Shown here piece after piece: positions 36,244 to 45,218 of a DNA stretch of 64,000 nt (positions are counted from its first letter, which is position 1; each line of letters starts with the position of its first letter). A program made the position numbers and the translations under genes. This DNA is from DATBVX01 sp963695985 (GTDB lineage Bacteria > Pseudomonadota > Gammaproteobacteria > Steroidobacterales > Steroidobacteraceae): the NCBI GenBank assembly GCA_963695985.1, contig CAVOIC010000007.1, positions 322,320 to 386,319 of the forward strand, given 5' to 3'. Under the pieces are notes generated by a model. It saw only the letters and a program-made list of their open reading frames with translations, made no database searches and was not told where the DNA came from.

Positions 36244-36873
36244 CTACTTGAAACTGCCGAAGTAGTTGACCAGCGCGTCGACGTCGTCCTTGGTGAGCTC
36301 ATCGAACTTGGGCTTCATCTTCTTCGGCATCGGCCGCTGTCCGGAGCTGAACTCCTCGAACGAATGACGGAGGTAGGGCATCCACTGGCCCGCGAGGATA
36401 CCGGCATCATCGTCTGCGCTGCTGCCGCCATCTTCGTGGCACTTCTTGCAGTGCGCTTCCTGAATCTGCTTGCCGTGTTCGACCTTCGCGGCATCGGCGG
36501 TCTGCTTGGCACGGACGAATGGTTTCTTGGAAAGATCATCGGCGATCGCCGTGATATCCCCATCCGAAAGCTTGCTGGCGACGGTGCACATGTCGGTCGT
36601 CTGCCCTTTCTGTGAGCCTGACTGGTACTTCACCTCGGGGCAGGGCCGAGCCTTGTTTTTATAGTTCGTGAGGCTGTCGGTCAGGTATTTCGCCGAATAG
36701 CCGCCGATGATCGGGACGTCGGATTCAGTGCTGGCTCCGTCCTTGCCATGGCATCCGGCGCAGTTCTCGAGGAGGGTGCCGACATCGGCGGCCCACGCGC
36801 TTCCCGTTAGTGCGAATGCGACGAGGGCGATATGCCCCAGCCATTTCGATGTGCGACTGCCCTTGGGTATCAT
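36244..36873 (-). CDS. diheme cytochrome c4-like protein
   Basis: A 209-residue periplasmic cytochrome with a signal peptide (LVAFALTGSAWAAD). Two class I cytochrome domains are present: CAGCH in LLENCAGCHGKDGAS near residue 40 with methionine in the following stretch, and CKKCH in EAHCKKCHEDGG near residue 140. The layout resembles cytochrome c4/c553 proteins. The gene is 51 nt upstream of the NapC-type gene on the same strand, and the two diverge from the decaheme gene set, so it is probably the soluble shuttle between quinol dehydrogenase and outer-membrane conduit. Confidence 0.88.
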   Translation of the reverse strand: MIPKGSRTSKWLGHIALVAFALTGSAWAADVGTLLENCAGCHGKDGASTESDVPIIGGYSAKYLTDSLTNYKNKARPCPEVKYQSGSQKGQTTDMCTVASKLSDGDITAIADDLSKKPFVRAKQTADAAKVEHGKQIQEAHCKKCHEDGGSSADDDAGILAGQWMPYLRHSFEEFSSGQRPMPKKMKPKFDELTKDDVDALVNYFGSFK

Positions 36874-36950
36874 GACGTGCGGTCTCCTTCAGGAACTGGT
36901 TCGGCGCAGCAGTCTGTCCGAGAACGCAAGAATTGTCACATTGCGGCAAA

Positions 36951-36984
36951 CACGTATGACGGGCTGTAGATGCCCGCATACGTG
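36951..36984. promoter_or_regulatory. long inverted repeat in the divergent cytochrome promoter
   Basis: CACGTATG-A-CGGGC and GCCCGCATACGTG form 13 paired bases with a single bulged A around the loop TGTAGAT. It lies midway between the two divergent cytochrome operons (minus start 36873, plus start 37103), where an operator or an mRNA leader hairpin controlling both directions could sit. Confidence 0.5.
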
Positions 36985-37102
36985 GAAGTTGCAGGCGATG
37001 ATAAAAAGCGGCGAGTCAGGGGGAGCGTCTGATGAAAAAGATCCCCAAAGATCTGCCAAAGAGCGTACCTGTGAAGACCTTCAGCGTGGGAGCACGGCTG
37101 CC

Positions 37103-40049
37103 ATGAAATTGTCATTGCGTTGGGGATCGATCTTCATCCTCGTCCTGCTGGCGACGGGCTGCAGCGACTCAGGGGCCGACCGGCCCAGCGGGCCCACAGG
37201 GTCCGCCCGGGACCGCAGGGGCCTCCTGGCAACAGCGGCGGCTCGGGCACCACCATTCCGAGCAATGCGACCCCAGCCAGCGATGCGGCGGCCGCCGCGT
37301 GGGCGGCGCTCCAGCTGCGCGTGACGGTCACGAGCGTCAGCATCAACAGCGCGCCCGTCGTCAATTTCACCGTTACAGATGACACCGGCGTTCCGGTGAC
37401 AGGCCTCGGCAATACGTCGAAGAGCAGCACGGCTACTGTCGCCGGCCTCACCAACCTGTCTTTCTCGCTCTCGAAGCTGGTGCCGGGCACCGATGGCAGT
37501 CCGAGCAATTGGGTCAGCTACATCGTGACAACTGTGCCGACGACAACCGCAGCTGCGGCGCCGACGCGCCCGTCAACCGACAACACCGGCGCGCTCGCCG
37601 ATCACGGCGACGGCACGTACACATACACGTTCTATCGCGACGTCACACAGATCAAGTCCCAGGTCGACGCAATGACCGTCAGCGCGCCTAACAACAAGGC
37701 TGATCTCGGTGACCTGACCTACGCTCCAAGCCTGGTGCACCGGCTCACGATCCAGCTGTCCGGCAACGCCCCGGGTACGGGCACCAACACGCCCACGGCG
37801 CTGATTCTGGCGTCCCTGGCGTCCCGCTGACCAAGGCTGTCGATGTCATCTACGACTTCGTCCCCGCGACGGGCAATCGCAACCGCCGGACGAACTCCGG
37901 CCGCGACATCGTCGCCACCGCGAAGTGCAACGAGTGCCACCAGCAGCTCGGCGGCATTCCCGGCGACAACCCGGAAAGTTCGGGGGCCGGTTTCCATGGC
38001 GGCAACCGGAACGAAACGCGTTATTGCGTCGTATGCCACACTGAGCAGCGCAAGTACGGGCGTACCGAGGCCACGATCGACGCCAGCACGCTGACGTTTA
38101 CCATCAACACCGAGAAGGTGGACGGCCGCGCGGTAGGCAACCTGCCCAACCACATTCATCATATCCACATGGGCGAGTTTCTGGCCAAGAAGAACTACAA
38201 CTACGGGGGCGTGCTGTACAACGAAACGCTGTTCCCGCAGGACCTGCGCAACTGCACCAAGTGCCACGACGGCTCGGCGACCTCAACGGCGAAGACCGCG
38301 CAGGGTGACAACTGGAAGAACGCACCCAGCCGGCGCGCCTGCGGTGGATGCCATGACGGTATCAACTTCGCCACCGGCATGGGCGTGACCATCGAGGATG
38401 CGCTCAAGGGGCTGACCTCGACGACCAGCTTCAACGGCTTCGCGCACGGCGGACAATCGCAGGCCGACGACTCGCAATGCACGACCTGTCACACGCCAGG
38501 CAACATCGACATCGTCCATCTGCCGGTTACTCCGCCGAACCCGGAAAACTCACTGGACGTGCCGTTGCAGCAGGGCGAAAGCACCGGCAACAGCAACACC
38601 AACGCGGCCTCGATCGCTTCGAACACATCGCGCCTGCCCGCAGGGGCGATCAAGATCACCTACGACATCAAGAGTGTCTCAAGGAATGCCAGCAAGCGGC
38701 CGGTGATCGTGTTCCGCATCCTTCAGAACGGGGCCAGGCAGGATTTCAAGACGTTCGTCCCGCCGGCCGACCCCGCGAACCTCGTGGCCGCGCAGGGTTC
38801 GCAGGAGATGCTGGACAACTTCATGGGCTCGCCGAGCGCGTACTTCGTCTACGCGGTACCACAGGATGGTATCGCCGCTCCGGCCGATTTCAACGCCTCC
38901 GCTTCGGGCTACCTGCGCAGTATCTGGAACGGCGCGGCGTCCGGCAGTGGGGCCGGAACGATGACCGGGCCTGACGCGGACGGCTACTACACCGTCACGC
39001 TCACCGGGGTGACGGTCCCCGATAACGCGGTGATGCTGACTGGCGGCATTGGGTATTCGTATAACGCAAGGAGCAGCCTGCCGCTGACGCAGACCAACCT
39101 GGGCGACTATCCGGTCACGCAGTCGACGTTGCCGGTATCGGCGGTGGTGCCGATATCATCGCCCGAGCTGCTCGATCCGCGCATGCCCAACAAGCGCGGG
39201 GGCCTCATCGTCATCGCCCCCAACGCGCAGAAGGTGGCCAGCGCTGGTTGCACGGCCGGTACCGCCGGCGGATGCACCAGTTCGGGTGCCTACACCGGGC
39301 GCCGGCCGATCGTCGAGGATGCACGCTGCAACAAGTGCCACCAGGAGCTCGGCACCTTCACCGAAGACGCCTTCCACGCTGGCCAGCGCAACGACGGGAC
39401 GACCTGTGCGTGGTGTCATACGCCGAATCGAACCAGCAGCGGCTGGGCGGCGGATTCCACCAGCTTCATCCACGCGATCCACGCGGGGGCCAAGCGGGGA
39501 GTGCCGTTCACCTGGCACGCTTCGAGCACGACCGAGTCGTTCGCCGACGTCAAGTTCCCAGGCGTGCTGAGTAACTGCGAAGGCTGCCATATTCGCGGCT
39601 CGTACGACTTCAGTGCCGCCGCATCGCAGAGTGCGCTGCCCAACCGCCTTTACAGGACAGTGGCCACCGGAATCTTCAACGGCACCGCTGGCACATTGAC
39701 GACGGGGTGTACGGTCACGCCAATCAGCGATTGCCTGCAAACGGCCGTCGGCGTGTTCTCGTTGTCACCGTACGTGATCAAGGACAATTTGGCCCCAGGC
39801 TACGGTTCCGGCTTCAGTGTGTCCTCTGCTGGCGTGCCGACCGACGCGGCACCCACGACGCTCGTGAACTCGCCGGTCGCGACCCAGTGCTTCTCCTGCC
39901 ATGACTCCGCACTTGCCAGGACGCATATGGAGGAGAACGGCGCTTCGCTCTATGTGCCGCGCTCCACGGCACTGGGAGCGGTCGAAACCTGTGCGCTATG
40001 CCACGCTACTGGTCGCATCGCCGACATCAGGGTGATGCACGCGAAGTAG
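37103..40049 (+). CDS. OmcA/MtrC-family decaheme c-type cytochrome, frameshifted
   Basis: A large lipoprotein cytochrome, about 980 residues if intact. The start MKLSLRWGSIFILVLLATGC carries a lipobox; a short Gly-X-Y collagen-like run follows, as in many OmcA/MtrC proteins. Ten CxxCH motifs occur: CNECH, CVVCH, CTKCH, CGGCH, CTTCH, then CNKCH, CAWCH, CEGCH, CFSCH and CALCH, in two pentaheme groups separated by a beta-rich domain of about 270 residues, the MtrC arrangement. Family motifs include SGRDIVATAKCNECH and HIHHIHMGEF. The frame shifts near 37200 (collagen-like run) and near 37810. It would be the cell-surface terminal reductase or donor. Confidence 0.88.
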
Positions 40050-40055
40050 CGTACC

Positions 40056-40430
40056 GTGATCAAGGCCACGGTGTCGGTGTTGATGGCGCTCGCGAGCTTG
40101 TCCCTGGCCGGCGGGGTGTCCGCGGGCCAGGATAAGGCCCTGGCTGCGCTCCCGGCCCAGCATGAGCCGGCAGCGCAGCCGGCGCTGATCGACATCAACG
40201 GCGCGAGCCTTGACCAACTAAAGACGCTTCCGGGAATTGGAGATGCCGAAGCCAAGCGCATCGTTGCCGGCAGACCGTATCTGAGCAAGGCCAGTCTGGT
40301 CACGGAGCATGTCCTTCCGGCCGGTGTGTACCAGGCGATCCGTCACCGGATCATCGCGATACAGCACACGATGCCCCCGCACGCGGCCGCAGCCGACAAG
40401 CGCGCAGCCACGCATAACGGGGCGAGTTGA
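40056..40430 (+). CDS. small exported helix-hairpin-helix (ComEA-like) protein
   Basis: A 124-residue protein with a signal peptide (VSVLMALASLSLAGGVSA) and one ComEA-type helix-hairpin-helix: LIDINGASLDQLKTLPGIGD followed by AEAKRIVAGRPYLSKASLV and LPAGVYQAI. HhH domains usually contact DNA phosphates through the G-I-G hairpin. In ComEA this serves DNA uptake, but here the gene sits six bases after the decaheme gene and 17 bp before the DmsE-type gene, inside a cytochrome operon. Its role is unknown. The start codon is GTG with a poor ribosome-binding site, suggesting coupling to the upstream gene. Confidence 0.75.
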   Translation: MIKATVSVLMALASLSLAGGVSAGQDKALAALPAQHEPAAQPALIDINGASLDQLKTLPGIGDAEAKRIVAGRPYLSKASLVTEHVLPAGVYQAIRHRIIAIQHTMPPHAAAADKRAATHNGAS

Positions 40431-40447
40431 GCGGATTGGCGTTTGAC

Positions 40448-41493
40448 ATGATCAAGAACAAGAATCGCGGCTCGATTACCGCGGGGTTGTCCCTGCTGTG
40501 CCTCGTCCTGTCTGCTGCGGTCAGCGCGGCCGAAACTGAGGCGCAAGAGCAGCCCGCGGCGAAAGAGCAACCCGAGGCGAAACAGGAACCCGCGGCAGAA
40601 AGAGGAACCGCGCGAAGCAAGAAGAACCCGCCAAGAAAGAGGAACCCACCTACACCGCCCGCGGTGCCGACACCTGCCTCAAGTGCCACGACGAGACCTC
40701 GAAGTTTCCGGTGCTGTCGATCTTCAAGACCAAGCACGCGCAACCCTCTGACCCGCGCACACCCTTCGCACAACTGCAGTGTGAAACGTGCCATGGGCCG
40801 GGCGCGCAGCACGCCGAGGAGGTTCCCGAAGGACAGAAGCAGGCGCCGATCATCAAGTTTGGCGCCAACTCATGGGTGCCGGTCGAGAAGCAGAACCAGA
40901 TCTGTCTCGGTTGCCATGAGGGCCAGAGCCGCATCGCCTGGAAGGGCAGTCCGCACGGCGGGAACGATGTCGCCTGCGCAAGCTGTCACCAGGTTCACGC
41001 AACACACGATCCAGTTCTGGCGATTGCTGAGCAGCCCGAGGTCTGTTACGCCTGCCACAAGCGCCAGCGTGCGGAGTTCGACAAGCCGTCGGTGCATCCA
41101 GTGCGCTTCGCGCAGATGGCATGCAACTCCTGCCACGAGGTTCATGGTGCAATGGCGGCGAAGCTCCTGCTCAAGCCCACGCTGAATGAGACCTGCTACA
41201 CCTGCCACGCGGAGAAGCGCGGTCCGTTCCTGTGGGAGCACGCGCCGGTTGCGGAGAACTGCACGAACTGTCACACGCCGCACGGCTCCATCCATCCCAC
41301 GCTGCTCGTGAAGCGGGCACCGCTGCTGTGCCAGCAGTGTCACTCACAGAGCGGACACCCGAGCGTCGCCCGTACGGGGGCCGGCCTGCCTGCTGGCAAT
41401 CCTTCGGGATTCCTGCTGGCCGGTTCCTGCGTCAATTGCCACTCGCAAGTCCACGGCTCGAATGACCCGTCCGGTGTGAAGCTGATGAGATAG
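40448..41493 (+). CDS. DmsE/MtrA-type decaheme cytochrome c, one frameshift
   Basis: A periplasmic decaheme cytochrome of about 345 residues. After the signal peptide (SLLCLVLSAAVSAAE) is a charged E/Q/A/K-rich linker in which the frame slips near 40610. From about 40650 the frame gives ARGADTCLKCHDETSKFP, and CxxCH motifs follow ten times (CLKCH, CETCH, CLGCH, CASCH, CYACH, CNSCH, CYTCH, CTNCH, CQQCH, CVNCH). SCHEVHGAM and NCTNCHTPHGSIHPTLL are typical DmsE/MtrA segments. It would plug into the MtrB-type porin and carry electrons across the outer membrane to the surface cytochrome. Confidence 0.9.
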
Positions 41494-41502
41494 GACGCGA
41501 CT

Positions 41503-43615
41503 ATGAACGGCGACGACATCAGGCTCACTGTGCGAAGAAGCATTCCGCTCCTGCTGACCACTGTGATCCTGTCCATGTCGATGCGGGCAGAGGCCGAGGA
41601 CGCGCCCACCGTGGACACCTCGCGCTGGACCTGCAAGTACTGTCCATTCGAGGAGGGCTACAGTCTCACTCCGGGTCTCGGCGCGGGTTACGTCTCGGAC
41701 GATTCGGCCAAGTTCGGCGAGTACACGGGTCTCAACGAGGAGGGTGCCTATGTCGTCGCTGACGCGCAGGGGCGCTATCGAACCAAAGACGGTCTCTGGC
41801 TCGACCTGTCCGCTATCGACCTGGGCCTGGATTCGCGCTACGTCGGTATCGAGGGTGGCAAGCAGGGTGCGTACCAGCTGCACCTGAGCTACAAGCAACT
41901 GCCGCACAACATCAGCGACACGGCCGTCTCCCCGTTCGTCGGATTCGGCACTGATTCACTGACCCTGGGGTCCAACTGGGTACCGGCCGGCACCACCGGG
42001 ACCATGACTGCGCTCGATGGGAGCCTGCGTGGTGTCGATCTCGAAACCGAACGCAGGCTCTTCGATCTGGGCGGTTCTCTGACGTCTGTGAAGCATTGGG
42101 CGTTTGCGGTCAATTTCCGTCACGAAGAGAAGACGGGCACGCGCGGCACGGGCGGCTCATTCGTATTCAATGACTCGCTGCTCCCGATGCCGGTCGATTA
42201 CAAGACTGATCAGGTCGACGTTTCCGCCGCCTACAGCGTCCCCCGATTCCATGCGCGCTTCGCGTACTACGGATCGATCTTCAAGAACGACGACGACGCG
42301 CTCACCTGGGCGAACCCGTATGTGCCGTTCGGCAGCGGCGGCGCTGCCGGCCAGCTCGCGCTCGCGCCGAGCAACGAGTTTCACCAGCTCGTCGTCTCCG
42401 CCGCCTATGAGTTCGCCAAGAGGACGCAGGTAACGGCCGATATCGCCGTCGGACGCATGACCCAGGATGAATCGTTCCTCCCCTACACGGTCAACTCGAG
42501 TCTGACGACGCAGCCGCTGCCGCGCAGCTCACTCGACGGGAGCGTCGATACCTTGACGGGCAACGTGAAGATCACGTCTGACCTGACCGACAGGCTCCGA
42601 ATCAACGCCTCTTATACCTACGACGATCGTGACAACCAGACGCCGCAGGCGTTGTATGACTGGGTCACCACGGATAGCACGCCCGCGTCACCGCGTACCA
42701 ATCTGCCCTACAGCTCCACGCACAGTGTGGCGAGGATCGACGGCGGGTTCGTGCTAATGCGAGGTCTCAGGGTCGATGCGGGCTGCGACTACGACGAATA
42801 CAAGCGCGATCTGCAGGAAGTGAGCAAGACGCACGAACGCAGCTGCTGGGGCAAGGCGGCAGCGCATGGGAGCGATGGCGCGGACTTCATGTTGATGGGG
42901 TCGCATGCGTGGCGCACGAAATCCGATTACATCGTCAACCCCGAGGACACTCCGCCCCAGAATCCGCTGATGCGCAAGTACAATATGGCGGACAGAGAAC
43001 GGACTATTGCCAAGCTGCGCGTCGACGTTCCGATCGGTGAGCGCACGAATGTCGGGCTCGATTCGAGCATCACGTGGGACACGTACTACAATTCGGTCAT
43101 CGGCTTGCTGGATGGCCGCTCGTGGGCTGCGGCCGCCGACGCCGCTTTTGCGTTTTCCGAGAGCACCAGCGCGACCGGCTACCTGAGCCACGAGCAGATC
43201 AAGTCCAGCCAGGCGAACGCCGAGCTCCTCGCCCCATCGCCGCTCTGGAATGCGGAAAACGAGGACTCGATCGACACCGCGGGCGTCGGGATCAAGCACC
43301 GCGCGAACGACAAGCTCGACATCGGAGTCGATTACACGTATTCGCGCTCGACTGGTGCAGATCAGCATCAAGGGCGCGCCGGTGGGATTCCCCGATCTCA
43401 CCACCCGCCTGAACAGTGCCAAGCTGTATGTCGACTTCCGGTTGAAGCAGAAGCTCTCGCTGCGCCTCACCTATTGGTATGAAGACTACAGTAGCGAGGA
43501 TTGGGCGCTGGATGGTGTCACGCCGTCGACCATCAGCAACGTGCTCGCCTTCGGGCAGGGCAGCCCCTCCTATCACATCAACGTCATCACCCTGTCCGGA
43601 CGTTACCAATTCTAG
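41503..43615 (+). CDS. MtrB/PioB-family outer-membrane porin, one frameshift
   Basis: An outer-membrane beta-barrel protein of about 700 residues with a signal peptide. The N-terminal CxxC motif (WTCKYCPFEEG, residues about 42-52) is characteristic of MtrB/PioB. Barrel strands with alternating residues follow (for example FHARFAYYGSIFKNDDD and TDRLRINASYTYDDRDN), plus PPQNPLMRKYNMADRER, a family block. Near 43350 the frame slips; the last strands KGAPVGFPDLTTRLNSAKLY, then LRLTYWYEDYSSEDW and a final NVITLSGRYQF (C-terminal Phe) are in another frame. It starts nine bases after the decaheme DmsE-type gene. It sheathes that cytochrome in the outer membrane. Confidence 0.9.
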
Positions 43616-43692
43616 AGTACTGGCGGCCGTCCGCTCCTATCGGCACCCTGCCTGGGTTGACCGCGCGTCGTCACGGCCTGATCACGGACGCG

Positions 43693-43790
43693 GCACAGCG
43701 GTAGCTCAATGGTAGAACTGCCGCTGAATTCCGCCGATGGGCCGTGGGCGCTACAGATTCTGAATGCCGGCACATGCCGGCTCGGGCCGC
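43693..43790 (+). other. tRNA-like D-arm fragment and small palindromes
   Basis: GTAGCTCAATGGTAGAAC (43701-43718) is almost identical to the D-arm of tRNA-Gly-like genes, preceded by GCGG-type bases, but no anticodon or T-arm (GGTTCGA) follows. GCCGGCACATGCCGGC further on is a short palindrome. I take it as a tRNA-derived remnant, a frequent landing site of integrated elements, not a functional tRNA. Confidence 0.35.
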
Positions 43791-43827
43791 AAAAAAGCGG
43801 GCGCGCCACGCTTACGCGCGACGCGCC
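43791..43827 (-). terminator. rho-independent terminator of the 43.9 kb gene
   Basis: Read on the minus strand, a GC-rich stem (GGCGCG and CGCGCC arms around GCGCGTAAGC) ends in CGCTTTTTTG, 24-60 nt past the stop codon at 43851. Confidence 0.65.
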
Positions 43828-43850
43828 GGCTCACTTGGGTTGGGACGGGT

Positions 43851-44297
43851 CTACTTCCGCTCTACAACCTTGAGCTGGGACATCTCCTGGCCCGGCTCAG
43901 CGTAGAAGCCGAAGCGACTTTCGGGCATCCACACGTCGATCTTGTCGTGAGTCTTGAGCGAGGAGTACTTCGTGTCCTTGCCCTCGATCTTCAAGCGCGC
44001 ATCGGGAGAGGCCTCCACGACGATCGTCGCCAGAGGGTCGCCAGCGACGTTCTCGAAGTCAATCGTCACTTGATTGCCCTTACGCTCGGTCACTTCGCCA
44101 ACGAAGTGAATCCACTTCGAGCCGTCCTTCTCCACAACCTCACGGCATGCAGCCGGAGCCTTCGGATTCTTCTGCAGAAACTCCTGGCTGTACTTCACGT
44201 CCTTGATGCAGCTGAGTTTCGGTGCTTCCTCTGCCGCCGTCGCAATGAGCGGCGTCATTGCCAGCGCAAGTGCCATCAGTCCCACTCGTGCAGTCAT
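43851..44297 (-). CDS. periplasmic protein of unknown function
   Basis: A 148-residue protein with a signal peptide (VGLMALALAMTPLIATAAE). The mature part has a helical cysteine-containing start (LSCIKDVKYSQEFLQK, then APAACREVV), two cysteines that could form a disulfide, and a beta-rich remainder (FVGEVTERKGNQVTIDFENV, KIDVWMPESRFGFY) reminiscent of an OB-like fold. No family recognised. A clear terminator follows. Confidence 0.7.
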   Translation of the reverse strand: MTARVGLMALALAMTPLIATAAEEAPKLSCIKDVKYSQEFLQKNPKAPAACREVVEKDGSKWIHFVGEVTERKGNQVTIDFENVAGDPLATIVVEASPDARLKIEGKDTKYSSLKTHDKIDVWMPESRFGFYAEPGQEMSQLKVVERK

Positions 44298-44512
44298 TGG
44301 TATCCCCTTTCAGGTGTTGGTGAATTGTCGGGGACTACGAACCTATCGAGAGTGAATGCGACGGACGGGCACACCAAACCGGGCGCCGTCCTTCTCGTCG
44401 AACGAGTCATCGACCCCGGACCGCTACGATAGACGCGACGGGGCCGCAGGGCAATCTGTGGGAAACCCTGACTTGCGGTCCGCGCTGGCTGTCAAGTGCC
44501 CCGGCCGGGGGG

Positions 44513-45200
44513 TCACTGATTTTCCGGTGTTCTGGCCCAGGTCATCAGCGTTTGGAGTAGTTCGCTCCTGACCTGGGCGTCCGTACGAGCGGTGCGGACC
44601 GGTATATGGAAGGAATGGTCGGCATCCTGAAACAGCCTCAGGGTGGCCCGCCTGCCAAGCCGAGCGATAACAGCCTCGAGCAGGCCCAATTCAGCGAATT
44701 CATCGCGTGTCCCCTGCAGAAACAGCATGGGAATGCCCACCTCGGCCAGATGGGCGGCACGCGCCTCCGATGGCTGCCCGGGTGGATGCAGGGGGAAGCC
44801 CAGGAACGCCAGTCCACGGACCCCCGGAAGGGGGGAGGCCGCCTGCGCCTGCGAGGTCATCCGGCCACCGAAGGACTTTACCGCCGGCAAAGATTGGCAG
44901 AGTTGACGCGAGCCGCGCAGCCTCGAGTACGGCCGCACGGACGGTGGCATGGCAGAGTGCAGGTGGATCGGTTCGCCGCGAACCTCGCTCCATGTACGGA
45001 AACTGGTAGCGCAGCGTGGCCATGCCTGACGCCGCGAGTTCGGAGGCCACGGCGGCCATGAACGGATGGCGCATTCCGGCGCCGGCACCATGTGCCAGCA
45101 CCAGGCAGGATTCGGCGTGCGACGGCATCTGCAGCAGCCCGGACACACGGTGGGTGTCGTCGACGGTAATCGTCACGAGCTGCTCAGATGAGGTACTCAC
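44513..45200 (-). CDS. KANL3/Tex30-type alpha/beta hydrolase, one frameshift
   Basis: A hydrolase of about 228 residues. It starts MSTSSEQLVTITVDDTHRVS and has the oxyanion-loop LVLAHGAGAGMRHPFMAAVA with FPYMERGSRRTDPP, typical of the KANL3/Tex30 family. Near 44882 the frame slips in the nucleophile elbow: one frame reads AGGK and the other continues KSFGGRMTSQAQA, LAFLGFPLHPPGQP, PMLFLQGTRDEFAEL and ADHSFHIPVRTARTD to the stop at 44513. The serine in KSFGG, the Asp in GTRDE and the His in DHSFH would be the triad. Substrate unknown. It is 18 nt upstream-adjacent to the sigma-factor gene end, on the same strand. Confidence 0.8.
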
Positions 45201-45218
45201 GGGCCTGCTCGATGCCCG

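Noticed and set aside
37190..37250. Possible separate collagen-like gene at the start of the decaheme cytochrome
   Set aside because: The short Gly-X-Y run is a known feature of the N-terminus of OmcA/MtrC proteins and lies directly after the lipobox.
43693..43790. Possible functional tRNA gene after the porin gene
   Set aside because: Only the D-arm is recognisable; no anticodon stem, T-arm or CCA end follows.
44499..44510. GC palindrome CCCCGGCCGGGG beyond the hydrolase stop as a terminator
   Set aside because: No T-run and only six base pairs; probably chance in GC-rich DNA.
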